DNA of 43,781 bases, from the IMG/VR virus record IMGVR_UViG_3300017788_000050, positions 1 through 43,781 of that record; one strand, given 5' to 3'. The position numbers and the translations under genes are program-made. This DNA comes from a virus. The notes beneath the pieces are model-generated. The model saw nothing but the letters and a program-made list of their open reading frames with translations, was not told where the DNA came from and did not search any database. Positions 33,284 to 40,924 of this stretch are shown piece after piece (the stretch's first letter is position 1; the number at the start of each line of letters is the position of its first letter).

Positions 33284-33391
33284 TTAAATTTTACTTAAGC
33301 TCCAGTCATCAAGGATTTTATAAATAAGCTCTTTATCATCTTTATTAATAGCTTCTATTCATTCTTTTTGTTTTTTATTGAATAGCTCCAT
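33284..33391 (-). pseudogene. Small gene broken by an in-frame TGA
   Basis: A 36-codon frame from ATG 33391 to TAA 33286-33284 is interrupted at codon 11 by TGA (33361-33359), where a TGG Trp would read KKQKEWIEAINKDDKELIYKI. Readthrough gives a continuous acidic helical product. Neighbouring genes use TGG for Trp and TGA as stop, so a recoded TGA is unlikely. It starts three bases after the preceding RHH gene stops, as a partner gene would. Confidence 0.6.
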
Positions 33392-33393
33392 AT

Positions 33394-33558
33394 TTAAACT
33401 TCTATCTTTTTATTTAATTCCATAACAATTGCTTTATGGAGTAATACTCTCAACGTTGCTGCTACACTTGTTTGATACTTCTCCTTAGCTAATTGCTCTA
33501 AATGTTGATAATCTTCTTCTGTTAAATAAATAGACATTCTACGTGGGTAATTACTCAT
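33394..33558 (-). CDS. 54-residue RHH/CopG-like regulator
   Basis: ATG 33558 to TAA 33396-33394. MSNYPRRMSIYLTEEDYQHLEQLAKEKY then TSVAATLRVLLHKAI fits an RHH DNA-binding protein (strand SIYL, two helices). It precedes the broken small gene with two bases between, the arrangement of an antitoxin and a decayed toxin, though the partner is not a known toxin. It differs in sequence from the second RHH gene at 33071. Confidence 0.65.
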   Translation of the reverse strand: MSNYPRRMSIYLTEEDYQHLEQLAKEKYQTSVAATLRVLLHKAIVMELNKKIEV

Positions 33559-33568
33559 TTAATATTCC

Positions 33569-33871
33569 TTAAAAATGTTCTTTTGCAATTCTCACTGCAT
33601 CTATTGGATGTAATACTTTGCTCATCCACATCCCTAAATTATCAACTATGTATTCTTTATCAAAATTTTTACTAGGATGTGGATATTGAGCAGCCACTAA
33701 AGTTTGGAGTTCAGCAGATACTTTTAATTCATTCATTTTATCCGCCTCAGATTTGCCAGTTTCAAATCGTTTATTACGACAAAGTTTTAGAAAGTTAACA
33801 AGTGCATATTGCAGGTTATAGTAACAATAAGTAGTGGTGTTTGCTTTTACGTTGCCCATAAAAATACTCAT
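33569..33871 (-). CDS. Hypothetical 100-residue protein
   Basis: The product begins MSIFMGNVKANTTTYCYYNL and is helical, with DNLGMWMSKVLHPIDAVRIAKE near the end. No family recognised. It lies between TerS and the small RHH gene, after a 67-base gap that follows TerS, and seems to belong to the cargo island. A weak ribosome binding site precedes the start. Confidence 0.5.
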   Translation of the reverse strand: MSIFMGNVKANTTTYCYYNLQYALVNFLKLCRNKRFETGKSEADKMNELKVSAELQTLVAAQYPHPSKNFDKEYIVDNLGMWMSKVLHPIDAVRIAKEHF

Positions 33872-33938
33872 ATTTAGTTGTTATATGTGTATAATAACAT
33901 TATTTTACACACGATGTCAACACTTTATTTAAAATAAT

Positions 33939-34496
33939 TTAAGTATTTTTTTCAGCTTCCTCAATCCAACCCATAAAGGTTTTAACCTGCTCGTCCGTTA
34001 GCTTCTTGAGTTGCTCATTTTGCTTACCGAATTGCTCAGTGAACTTAATACCGTTAATGATCTTAATCAAGTTATAAGCTTGGTCTATCTCTAATCCGCC
34101 TACCACCATGACTTGTTCTATCAACTTAGACATAGCAAGGCTTAAATCCTCAGGGGTTTTTAACTGGATATTGAAATCACTAGTATCTATGGTCTTTATA
34201 GGTTTTTCTGACCAGCCCCACTGTGTTTTTAAATAAAAAATTGTCGCCGCATTGTCACCTTTTTTGATCCCTTGCATAAGCTTGCTACTTGCAAAATTAA
34301 GACCTCTTGCTCTTGCTTTTTTATATAGTGCATAGTTCTCCTCATCTCTTCTAAGAATATTAAAAAAGACTCTTCTACTTATCCCTAAAGCATCAGCAAT
34401 TTGCTCAGTAGTAGCAAACGGTGCCATACGTTCCATTTCTTTGATTTGTTCCGAATTTAATTTGATAGGCACTGGGCCTGATTTATTTGCTTTCAT
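33939..34496 (-). CDS. terS: Terminase small subunit (HTH)
   Basis: The 185-residue product has an N-terminal helix-turn-helix (ATTEQIADALGISRRVFFNIL, about 28-48) followed by a pattern common in TerS-type proteins, ALYKKARARGLNFASSKLM and GDNAATIFYLKTQWGW. The rest is helical. It should recognise the packaging site and feed TerL. TerS and TerL are separated by a cargo island of about 2.9 kb, unlike most phages where they adjoin. Overlaps the methyltransferase gene by 14 bases. Confidence 0.78.
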   Translation of the reverse strand: MKANKSGPVPIKLNSEQIKEMERMAPFATTEQIADALGISRRVFFNILRRDEENYALYKKARARGLNFASSKLMQGIKKGDNAATIFYLKTQWGWSEKPIKTIDTSDFNIQLKTPEDLSLAMSKLIEQVMVVGGLEIDQAYNLIKIINGIKFTEQFGKQNEQLKKLTDEQVKTFMGWIEEAEKNT

Positions 34497-35724
34497 CTTC
34501 TAATAACGCCTTTAAGCCCGTTTCTTTTTCCCATCTGTTAATTATCATATCCACGTAGGCTGGCGATAATTCCATCATGTAGCACTTACGCTTGGATTTT
34601 TCACAGGCAATTAAGGTCGTGCCGCTACCGCCAAAAGGATCGTACACTCCTTGTCCTATTTTAGAATTATTGAGTATAGGCCTTAACATGCACTCTAAAG
34701 GTTTTTGCGTACCGTGGTTTGTTTGTTCCTCACCATCGCCTGCCCCGCCTGAGTAGCTGTCGATTTCCCAGATAGTACTTTGGTCACGTTTACCCTGCCA
34801 ATTATGCGTTTTTCCTTTGCGAACGGCATACCATAAAGGCTCATACTGGTGGTGATAATCACCTCTGCTAAGAATAAACCTATTTTTGCTCCAAATAATT
34901 AAGTTTATAAGATCAAAGCCACAGTTTTCTATGCTTTCAGCAAACTTATGACTATACTTATCTGAATGCCAGACATAGGCAACATCACCTGTAAATAATG
35001 AGTAAGCCTCGCTCCAGTCATATCTCTCATCGTTTAAAACCGCACCGACTCGAGAACTATTGTTGCCTTTTTTAGCTTCGTTACGCCATTCTGGTTCATA
35101 GTTAATTCCATAAGGAGGATCCGTAACCATTAATATAGGTTCTGCCCCGTCAAGTAAGCGTCCTACATGCTGAGGATTAGTGCTATCTCCGCACATCAGT
35201 CTATGACTACCGAGTATGTAAATGTCACCTAGCTTAGCCTTAGGCTCTTCTGGTATTTCGATCCCCACTTGATCTTCTTCCGAAGTTAAAATATCGTCTT
35301 CACCAAAACCTCGTAGCATCTCCTCAGGTATGCCTATATCTACTAACTCACCAAGCTCAAATCGTTCAGCTAGAATGTCTAAGTCGTATTCACCAAACGG
35401 CAAATTATCTCTAACGTTAATCCGATCTAGTTCTTTTTCAGTCAGCTGCCTATTAGAAACTAGTACTTCAATAGCACTATCTTCAGTGTATCCTGCTGCA
35501 AGTAAAGCCTTCTTCCTTTGATGACCGCCAATAATTGTATAATCATTATTCACGATAATACGTTGATGATAGCCGTCCTCCTTAATATGAGATGTTAATT
35601 TTGCCAACTCCTTATCGCCTATTTTACGTGGATTATGCTTATATTCCTTAAGCTCACTTATTTTAATAGTGGTATGCCACCAATTTATCATCTCTGCTTC
35701 TTTTGTCATCACTTCTTGTTCCAT
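34483..35724 (-). CDS. ParB-domain / DNA N-methyltransferase fusion
   Basis: The 413-residue product joins a ParB/Srx domain (about residues 18-75, KISELKEYKHNPRK and IIGGHQRKK) to an N4/N6 amino-methyltransferase. The catalytic motif is DPPYGINY (202-209) and the SAM-binding motif DPFGGSGTT (362-370); the order DPPY before FGGSG is the beta-class order. It methylates adenine or cytosine exocyclic amines in DNA, probably protecting phage DNA or controlling its genes. No restriction enzyme lies beside it, so it is an orphan. Such fusions are common in phages. Confidence 0.9.
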   Translation of the reverse strand: MEQEVMTKEAEMINWWHTTIKISELKEYKHNPRKIGDKELAKLTSHIKEDGYHQRIIVNNDYTIIGGHQRKKALLAAGYTEDSAIEVLVSNRQLTEKELDRINVRDNLPFGEYDLDILAERFELGELVDIGIPEEMLRGFGEDDILTSEEDQVGIEIPEEPKAKLGDIYILGSHRLMCGDSTNPQHVGRLLDGAEPILMVTDPPYGINYEPEWRNEAKKGNNSSRVGAVLNDERYDWSEAYSLFTGDVAYVWHSDKYSHKFAESIENCGFDLINLIIWSKNRFILSRGDYHHQYEPLWYAVRKGKTHNWQGKRDQSTIWEIDSYSGGAGDGEEQTNHGTQKPLECMLRPILNNSKIGQGVYDPFGGSGTTLIACEKSKRKCYMMELSPAYVDMIINRWEKETGLKALLEDESK

Positions 35725-35726
35725 AG

Positions 35727-35927
35727 TTAATCTCGCTCTGCAAATATACTAAGGAAATTCACTATTCCTATAATAAGTATTGCAAGAATCGCGGGTGAAC
35801 CTGCTGCCAACCAGCTATAATTTGAGTACCCTAGTGCTTTCGTAGCAACCAGCGAAGCTGTTATAATTACTAGGTATGGTAGAGTTTCAGTGATAATTGC
35901 ATCCAAAACACTTAAAAATTTATTCAT
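35727..35927 (-). CDS. Small two-helix membrane protein
   Basis: The 66-residue product has two hydrophobic segments (about residues 17-33 and 42-60) and short charged ends. It lies two bases upstream of the methyltransferase. It could be a superinfection-immunity or holin-like membrane protein. No family recognised. Confidence 0.6.
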   Translation of the reverse strand: MNKFLSVLDAIITETLPYLVIITASLVATKALGYSNYSWLAAGSPAILAILIIGIVNFLSIFAERD

Positions 35928-35945
35928 CTTATTTATCCTCTAAAG

Positions 35946-36557
35946 TTAAAACGGTATCTCGTCGTCTAGCGAATCCTTCATAGAACCACTGCCTGCTTTG
36001 CTAGGCAAATGTCCAACATTCGGAATCGGTTGCTTAGCTGAAGTGTTTGGCGATTCATCATCTTTAACCTGGCTGTACTCCTTATTATCAATAGTTATGG
36101 CTTTAGTAACCTTATTCTTATCCTTGTATTGGCCCGTTTTATCCTCTTCTACACCTATCTTGACTAGACATGACAGCCCTTTAAGTTCAGCGTAGGACTC
36201 TATCTTTCTTGCAGCAACAGCTTTTGGTGATTCATCTTTAGAACTAATACCTCTTGCAGATTCTAAGAGTGACCTTATGAGTTTTCTACCCATACCGCCC
36301 CATTTGTCCTTACCAGTCTCGTCTTTCTTCGTGCCTTCAATTCCTATAAGTTGATACACCTTACGTCCCTTATACTCGCCCGATGCGATAGTAAACTCTG
36401 CCTTTAGGCCTATTGAGCCAGTCATATCATTCTTGTTTAAGAACCCCCCCATGTAGTTGCCAGACTGAATATCTAGAGTAGCTCTTGCAATTGTACCGTC
36501 CGGTATAAGATCGTAGCTTGAACTCTCTGCCGTGTTGAAATCTGTGTGCAGCGTCAT
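35946..36557 (-). CDS. DUF669-like, SSB-like phage protein
   Basis: The 203-residue product has beta segments DLIPDGTIARATLDI, SIGLKAEFTIASGEYKGRKVYQLIG, and a low-complexity linker, ending in DSLDDEIPF. The last six residues, DDEIPF, closely match the acidic tip DDDIPF of bacterial SSB, which recruits replication and repair partners. Together with the beta core this supports a phage single-strand-binding role. It overlaps the ankyrin gene by ATGA. Confidence 0.75.
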   Translation of the reverse strand: MTLHTDFNTAESSSYDLIPDGTIARATLDIQSGNYMGGFLNKNDMTGSIGLKAEFTIASGEYKGRKVYQLIGIEGTKKDETGKDKWGGMGRKLIRSLLESARGISSKDESPKAVAARKIESYAELKGLSCLVKIGVEEDKTGQYKDKNKVTKAITIDNKEYSQVKDDESPNTSAKQPIPNVGHLPSKAGSGSMKDSLDDEIPF

Positions 36558-36952
36558 TTCTTTGCTCCTTTGTTACTTTTTTTTATTAGTTTTTCTTGCT
36601 CTTGCTCGATAGGCTTTTGCTCTTCAGCCTCTTCGTTTTTAACTTTTATATCTATTACAACTTGATCTGAGGGTATAAAGACTTGTGGTGGGTTTAAATA
36701 TTGATTAACCCTCATTCGGTCATCCTCGCTAATAATTCCGTTTTTACCTGATGCTTCATAAAGCAGTATTACTATATCAGTATTTCTCTTATTAATAGCA
36801 TGCTGTAAGGGAGTAATATACGTAGTTGACACAGGAGATATTAAGCGTTCTACTCCTACGTCTACCCCCATATTTATTAGCACCTCAATTCTACGTAGGT
36901 TGCCAGCGTCTATTGCCTCAAATAAATCATTCTGTAGTTCCTTATTGTTCAC
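36554..36952 (-). CDS. Ankyrin-repeat protein
   Basis: The 132-residue product has at least two ankyrin repeats: LFEAIDAGNLRRIEVLINMGVDV (about 10-33) and ITPLQHAINKRNTDIVILLYEASG (about 46-69). The rest is an acidic Glu/Lys-rich tail with poly-charged end. Ankyrin repeats mediate protein-protein contacts and are abundant in intracellular symbionts and their phages. No secretion signal is seen. It lies between the XRE repressor and SSB-like gene, so a phage-internal partner is as likely as a eukaryotic target. Confidence 0.8.
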   Translation of the reverse strand: MNNKELQNDLFEAIDAGNLRRIEVLINMGVDVGVERLISPVSTTYITPLQHAINKRNTDIVILLYEASGKNGIISEDDRMRVNQYLNPPQVFIPSDQVVIDIKVKNEEAEEQKPIEQEQEKLIKKSNKGAKK

Positions 36953-36972
36953 TTTATTTCTCCTTTGTTTAA

Positions 36973-37350
36973 TTAATTTGAGTTAATTTTTTTTAATTGA
37001 TCGCCTATTTTCTTAGTCAATTGTAGAAATGTATCTTGGACATCTTTATTGTCTATATTCTTTAAGTTTCGAGCCAACTCTAGATTCATTCTGATCCTAT
37101 AATCTAACTCTCCTGAATTAGGCGTATCTGTAAGATCTGAATAAAAGTACGATGGCTCTGCGTCTAATGCTGCTGCTATTTCCAACAACCTACTGACTGA
37201 AAGACGATTTTTACCAGATTCGTATTTTGCTATTTGCTGCTGGGTTACTTCTAGATTTTCAGCTACATCTTCCCTGCTTAAACCCAGAGCTAAGCGTAAT
37301 TCTAAAATTTTTCTTCCTATTTTTTTATCGATTTCTGTTGCCCTTGGCAT
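36973..37350 (-). CDS. XRE-family repressor-like regulator
   Basis: The 125-residue product has a Cro/CI helix-turn-helix at about residues 12-66: LELRLALGLSREDVAENLEVTQQQIAKYESGK. The C-terminal part is a short helical dimerisation region without a CI-type autopeptidase, so it is not LexA-like. It could set the lysogeny or copy-number switch. It is inside the leftward operon after the replication genes and one base downstream of the DnaA-N-like gene. Confidence 0.85.
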   Translation of the reverse strand: MPRATEIDKKIGRKILELRLALGLSREDVAENLEVTQQQIAKYESGKNRLSVSRLLEIAAALDAEPSYFYSDLTDTPNSGELDYRIRMNLELARNLKNIDNKDVQDTFLQLTKKIGDQLKKINSN

Positions 37351-37351
37351 A

Positions 37352-37648
37352 TTATTTTTTCTCCTTAATTAATTTAAATCTGTACTCTGGAAACTCCTTA
37401 TGAAAACTGGTCCTAAAGACCTCCAAGTTTTGTCTCTTCAACCAGTTAATATTAAATTCTGCCCCGCTTAAGGTTACCGTCTTAAACGCAGCATCTTCCT
37501 CAACTTCAAATGATTTCAAAGTAAGCCCAATATCTAGCTTATCAACCTTGTGCTCGTAAGACTCTATCGCATCTTGTACCACTCGCTGCCATTTGGCCTT
37601 TAGGGGACTCGCGTAAATTGGGTAAACGTTTGCCATTGCAGTACTCAT
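37352..37648 (-). CDS. Small DnaA-N-like protein
   Basis: The 98-residue product shows a pattern like DnaA domain I: KWQRVVQDAIESY, then VTLSGAEFNINWLKRQNLEVFRTSFHKEF and YRFKLI. The same C-terminal pattern recurs in the larger protein encoded just upstream, so the pair may interact. DnaA-N-like replication proteins are known on Rickettsia plasmids. The match is by eye and moderate. It overlaps the larger gene by ATGA. Confidence 0.5.
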   Translation of the reverse strand: MSTAMANVYPIYASPLKAKWQRVVQDAIESYEHKVDKLDIGLTLKSFEVEEDAAFKTVTLSGAEFNINWLKRQNLEVFRTSFHKEFPEYRFKLIKEKK

Positions 37649-39144
37649 TGCTTTTCCTCCAGGGTTCTCACCAGCTCAAAGCTATAACCAACTTCTGCAG
37701 CAACCTCCTTGAACTTCGCAAGCCAGACAAGCTCAAACGCAGGTATCCATAACTCGCTCTTAGCCTTGAGTCTTATACGCTTAGCCTCTAGATCGACCTT
37801 GTAGTTCATGTTACCAAATTGGCCCTGTATGTCCTCCAAAGTTACCTCACGCATCTTGCCGCTCAAGGGGTCATGGATCTCGCCCATACTTCCCGTAACT
37901 CGGCTTAAGACACCTTGCCAAACAGCATTGCGTTCAGTCTTTTCTGCTAGAACTCGCTGGAATTCTGCGTCTATGCCATTTGGTTTTGCTTCAGGCTCGA
38001 GCTGGGCAGTAAAGCGGTCAGCTTCCGGGCCGGTTTTCTCCGTAATCTTAGGACTTATGCCTTGTTCGGTAGTACCACAAGCCTTAGAGTTTTCAACTTC
38101 GAGTTGGAAGTCTACCCCTTTTTGGTATATCTTAGTAGTTAGTTCGTCTTCAAGGCCAAGCTTTGGTAGCAGTGAGAGAATAGTTGCTCCTAAAGGTTTT
38201 GGTTTGTCTGATACGGCTTCTTGCTGCCTTGTTCGGTGTTGCCTAAATTGCTCCTGCTCCTCCTCAGTAGTCATTGCTGGAGGTGGTGTTACAGGGGGTA
38301 CTAACGGTGGCACTGGCGGTAAAGTAGGCGGTGGTGTCGAGGAAGTAGACTCGGCAGTACCCACCTCATCACTTGCCAACCCTCTTGCTTGCGGTAGTAA
38401 GGGCATCGGTACTGTTCCCTGTTGCATAGCGGCTGTTATGACCAAACGAGGTTTAGCAGCTTTAACTGGGTCTGTAGGTTCGGTTGCTTGGCTCTTACGA
38501 GGTTGAGAGAGAAACTCACCTGTGCTGCTGCCCGTAAGAGGCAGAGCAGCATCAGGTGATGTTTCGTTATTCACGTACACGCATTCTTTGATTCCTTTTA
38601 CGTCAGAAATAGAAGAGAGATAGCTATAGGCTATCTCTTCTATTTCTTCCTCTCTATATATATGTAGAGCTGTCTGAATTTTTTCAGAGACAACACTTAA
38701 TTTTTTCCCTCGTTGACTGTCTGAATTTATTAAGGGTTCAACAGGTTTTTGGGTGCTATAAAAAAGTGTTGGATTCTCTAAAATTCGGTCAGTATTTTTG
38801 TTTTTTCGTACCTCAAATCTATCTCTATATTTCTTACCATTTGCAGTACCCGAGCGATTAAATTTAATATCTAAAACCTCGTTTAATTCATCAAGTATAT
38901 TATTATTTTGTTCATACTTGGTTCGAGTAAAGTGCTTGGTAATATAACTATGCGTATAAGTTATAACTTCTTCTTTCTCTAATCTGTGAATGGCATTAGA
39001 CAATATGTTTACAGCCTTACACCCTAAGAATTTATTGTGATTACAGGCTCTACGAATCTCATCCCATTGGTATTCTATTTTTCGAAAAACCTTTTTCTTG
39101 GCAGTAAAGTCTACATAAGATACATTATCTTTTTTAGCTTTCAT
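37645..39144 (-). CDS. Candidate replication initiator with DnaA-N-like C terminus
   Basis: The 499-residue product has an N-terminal helical region (EIRRACNHNKFLGCKAVNILS, about 28-130, winged-helix-like), a long low-complexity linker with a Pro-rich block (TPPPTLPPVPPLVPP, near 265-285), and a C-terminal part with VDLEAKRIRLKAKSELWIP and LAKFKEVAAEVGYSFELV that resembles DnaA domain I. It is likely the plasmid-type replication initiator of the phage-plasmid, by analogy to Rickettsia plasmid DnaA-like proteins. Base composition is richer in G+C through the linker than in neighbouring genes. Confidence 0.55.
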   Translation of the reverse strand: MKAKKDNVSYVDFTAKKKVFRKIEYQWDEIRRACNHNKFLGCKAVNILSNAIHRLEKEEVITYTHSYITKHFTRTKYEQNNNILDELNEVLDIKFNRSGTANGKKYRDRFEVRKNKNTDRILENPTLFYSTQKPVEPLINSDSQRGKKLSVVSEKIQTALHIYREEEIEEIAYSYLSSISDVKGIKECVYVNNETSPDAALPLTGSSTGEFLSQPRKSQATEPTDPVKAAKPRLVITAAMQQGTVPMPLLPQARGLASDEVGTAESTSSTPPPTLPPVPPLVPPVTPPPAMTTEEEQEQFRQHRTRQQEAVSDKPKPLGATILSLLPKLGLEDELTTKIYQKGVDFQLEVENSKACGTTEQGISPKITEKTGPEADRFTAQLEPEAKPNGIDAEFQRVLAEKTERNAVWQGVLSRVTGSMGEIHDPLSGKMREVTLEDIQGQFGNMNYKVDLEAKRIRLKAKSELWIPAFELVWLAKFKEVAAEVGYSFELVRTLEEKQ

Positions 39145-39145
39145 G

Positions 39146-39460
39146 TTACATTCCCCTACTTTTCTTTATTTCGACGAGCCTAACTATGCATCTCGATACA
39201 AAGCCGAAGTGTTCTAACTCTTCAAAGTAGCGTTTTACGGCTTTTACAGAGCAATCTAGATCATCGCTTAATCTTTTATAATTAAGCAGCACATAACCGC
39301 TAAGAGGAGATCTTTCTATAAGTAAATAAAATTCACCTCTGGAATCATATTTTTGTAACTGAGATAAAAGCCTTTTCGCCCCTATACTCAGAGATGGCTC
39401 TTCATAGGCTTGGTAAGGTTCAAATATAGTTTTGTAATGTTCGATTTGGGTGTTACTCAT
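39146..39460 (-). CDS. Winged-helix DNA-binding protein
   Basis: The start is set at ATG 39460, which has GGAGGA 6 bases upstream; an upstream in-frame start at 39487 has none. The 104-residue product contains KRLLSQLQKYD, GYVLLNYKRLSDDLDCSVKAVKRYFEELEHFGFVSRC, a winged helix used for phage replication or regulation. It lies one base before the candidate initiator. Probably a replication accessory or operon regulator. Confidence 0.65.
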   Translation of the reverse strand: MSNTQIEHYKTIFEPYQAYEEPSLSIGAKRLLSQLQKYDSRGEFYLLIERSPLSGYVLLNYKRLSDDLDCSVKAVKRYFEELEHFGFVSRCIVRLVEIKKSRGM

Positions 39461-39638
39461 CGGCTTCCTCCTTAAATATAATTTCATCTACATTCTCAAG
39501 CGCTTCTGCTAAGGCAGTGGCGTCCTCAACAAAGATCTCGTTATCCGTCTCGCTGTTCGCTGCCATCCGTAGCACGCGCTTAGCTAACAGCTTGATGTCT
39601 TGCGTATTAAATATATTGCTGTTTCGGTTCTCGCTCAT
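39453..39638 (-). CDS. Hypothetical 61-residue acidic protein
   Basis: The product begins MSENRNSNIFNTQDIKLLAKRVLR and ends in a Glu-rich tail. It is helical, no known motif. GGAAGG precedes ATG 39638. It overlaps the winged-helix gene start by 8 bases and the upstream gene by ATGA, so it is an embedded member of the replication block. Confidence 0.6.
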   Translation of the reverse strand: MSENRNSNIFNTQDIKLLAKRVLRMAANSETDNEIFVEDATALAEALENVDEIIFKEEADE

Positions 39639-39874
39639 GGCCTTCCTCCTTTCTCGATCAATAAAGTTGCTGAAGTTTTATATTGCTCTTTTAGGTAATT
39701 AATCCTTTCTTTAGCTTCCCTAAAAAATTCTCTGTTGTTCCAACGGGGCCACCAGTTGTATCCAACACCCATGTCTTCCTCTTCAATAGGTTCAAGAGCG
39801 CGCAACTCAGCCTCAATAAGACCGACCCACCGTTTTAACTCTTCAAGCTCTTTATTGCGCGATGTTTGACTCAT
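39635..39874 (-). CDS. Hypothetical 79-residue protein
   Basis: The product has a helical N terminus (NKELEELKRWVGLIEAELRAL), a Trp-rich centre NWWPRWNNREFFREAKERINYL, and a helical end. No family recognised. It overlaps the following gene by ATGA. Possible replication or host-takeover protein by location. Confidence 0.6.
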   Translation of the reverse strand: MSQTSRNKELEELKRWVGLIEAELRALEPIEEEDMGVGYNWWPRWNNREFFREAKERINYLKEQYKTSATLLIEKGGRP

Positions 39875-39887
39875 AATTTTCCTATTT

Positions 39888-39983
39888 TTATTTAATTAAT
39901 TGTCTAATACCGTTGCTGTTAACTGCCCTAGGTTGTTCTCCCTCTAGCTCGAATATCAGCGGCGTCTTAAATATGGTACTCAT
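39888..39983 (-). CDS. 31-residue mini-protein
   Basis: ATG 39983 to TAA 39890-39888. The product is MSTIFKTPLIFELEGEQPRA plus a short end. GGAGG lies 7-8 bases upstream of the start (AGGAGGTAACCA), a strong ribosome binding site for such a small frame. It overlaps the preceding gene by 17 bases. Small size makes function unknowable from sequence; the strong binding site is the reason to accept it. Confidence 0.5.
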   Translation of the reverse strand: MSTIFKTPLIFELEGEQPRAVNSNGIRQLIK

Positions 39984-40545
39984 TGGTTACCTCCTGGTTC
40001 GATATGTCTAAAGCCTTATGAACAGACTCTATATTGCTAGTGATAAATGGAATTTCTAAATGTTGAAGTTTTAGAAAAAGCAATCTATGGATCCTATCCT
40101 CGTATTCTTGAAAGGACTTTTTGATTTGAAGATAGTCCTGAAGAGGAATATTATTTTTACTGGTGTTTAAGACCGGAAGAAGATCTTCATTCTCCTTGTT
40201 AATTAAGTAGTCAATTTGTTCTAAAGTTAGCTCTGGAAGTTTGGCTAAAGTGTAATGTGGGATATTTTTACCTGCCTTAGGGCACGACTTAATATCTACA
40301 GAAATGATCCCGCTTTCTTCTAATTTACTGAGATACTTTTGCGCTTGAGTAATTCCGTATCCTAAAAAGGTTTCTAAATCATCATTTCTAATAGGAGTTT
40401 CTACACCTTGCCTAAGACTTCTTTGAAACTTCAACCCTATATCTAAAGGATGTTTGCCTAACTTCCTATTGTTAATAAAGGCAAGATTTTGCATTCTTAG
40501 CTGTAATTCGCCATCAGAAGCTAACACATTGAAAACATCACTCAT
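39967..40545 (-). CDS. Winged-helix replication/regulatory protein
   Basis: The 192-residue product has RNDDLETFLGYGITQAQKYLSKLEESGIISVDI at about 53-85, a winged helix-turn-helix. The remainder is helical with a Leu-rich end (LLFLKLQHLEI). Related proteins often act in phage replication or repression. It overlaps the upstream gene by ATGA and the mini-gene by 17 bases. Confidence 0.6.
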   Translation of the reverse strand: MSDVFNVLASDGELQLRMQNLAFINNRKLGKHPLDIGLKFQRSLRQGVETPIRNDDLETFLGYGITQAQKYLSKLEESGIISVDIKSCPKAGKNIPHYTLAKLPELTLEQIDYLINKENEDLLPVLNTSKNNIPLQDYLQIKKSFQEYEDRIHRLLFLKLQHLEIPFITSNIESVHKALDISNQEVTNEYHI

Positions 40546-40862
40546 TTTTGAAACTCTTTAATTGAAGAATTTAAGTCTAAATGAAAGTTTTTGCTTGCGA
40601 CAGTCTCACAAAAGTAACCATTTTTGCTAAAAAGTGAGACCTTGTTAATTTGAAAAATAAAATTAATTTTTGCCTTGTATGCCGCAGCTATCAGCCGTTT
40701 TAGAATGGCAAAAAGCGTAGCTTCCGTTTGGCCATAGGGTCTCACTTTTTGGCCAAAATAGTTAAAAAAGTGAGAGTCAAGCCTCTTGACCAGTGAATTT
40801 TTTAGTGCTATAAAATTAATCATACAAACCGAGTACTGTGATTCCAAAGCCTTGCTTTTCAT
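40542..40862 (-). CDS. First gene of the replication operon, function unknown
   Basis: The 106-residue product is basic. ATG 40862 has GGGAGG 7 bases upstream. The gene body contains two pairs of GTCTCAC inverted repeats, which also constrain its codons (LFSKNGYFCETVAS, KVRPYGQTEA). No family recognised. Its transcript would start near the motif at 40925-40937. It may be a small regulator, or part of an origin that is only incidentally coding. Confidence 0.5.
   Translation of the reverse strand: MKSKALESQYSVCMINFIALKNSLVKRLDSHFFNYFGQKVRPYGQTEATLFAILKRLIAAAYKAKINFIFQINKVSLFSKNGYFCETVASKNFHLDLNSSIKEFQK
40603..40776. repeat. Four GTCTCAC(A/T)TTT units in two inverted pairs
   Basis: GTCTCACAAAA at 40603-40613 faces AAAAAGTGAGAC at 40629-40640; CTCACTTTTT at 40741-40750 faces AAAAAGTGAG at 40765-40774. 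The second pair is a perfect 10-bp stem with a 14-base loop. The units are iteron-like in size and lie next to the replication genes. They may bind a replication protein or be hairpins in the transcript. Confidence 0.55.
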
Positions 40863-40924
40863 ACAGGCCTCCCTTTCACAAGCCTTGCTTTTGTAAAAAA
40901 TGCTTTAAACCGCAGCGATAAAAA

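Noticed and set aside
33284-33391. TGA read as tryptophan (recoded genetic code)
   Set aside because: Other genes use TGG for Trp and several genes here end in TGA, so a normal code with a broken gene is simpler.
33071-33558. A known toxin-antitoxin pair from the two RHH genes
   Set aside because: RHH antitoxins fit, but no toxin of a known family (RelE, PemK, VapC, Fic) is visible beside them.
37808-38506. 232-residue frame antisense to the candidate initiator
   Set aside because: Covers the Pro-rich linker in antisense; a compositional shadow without a start context.
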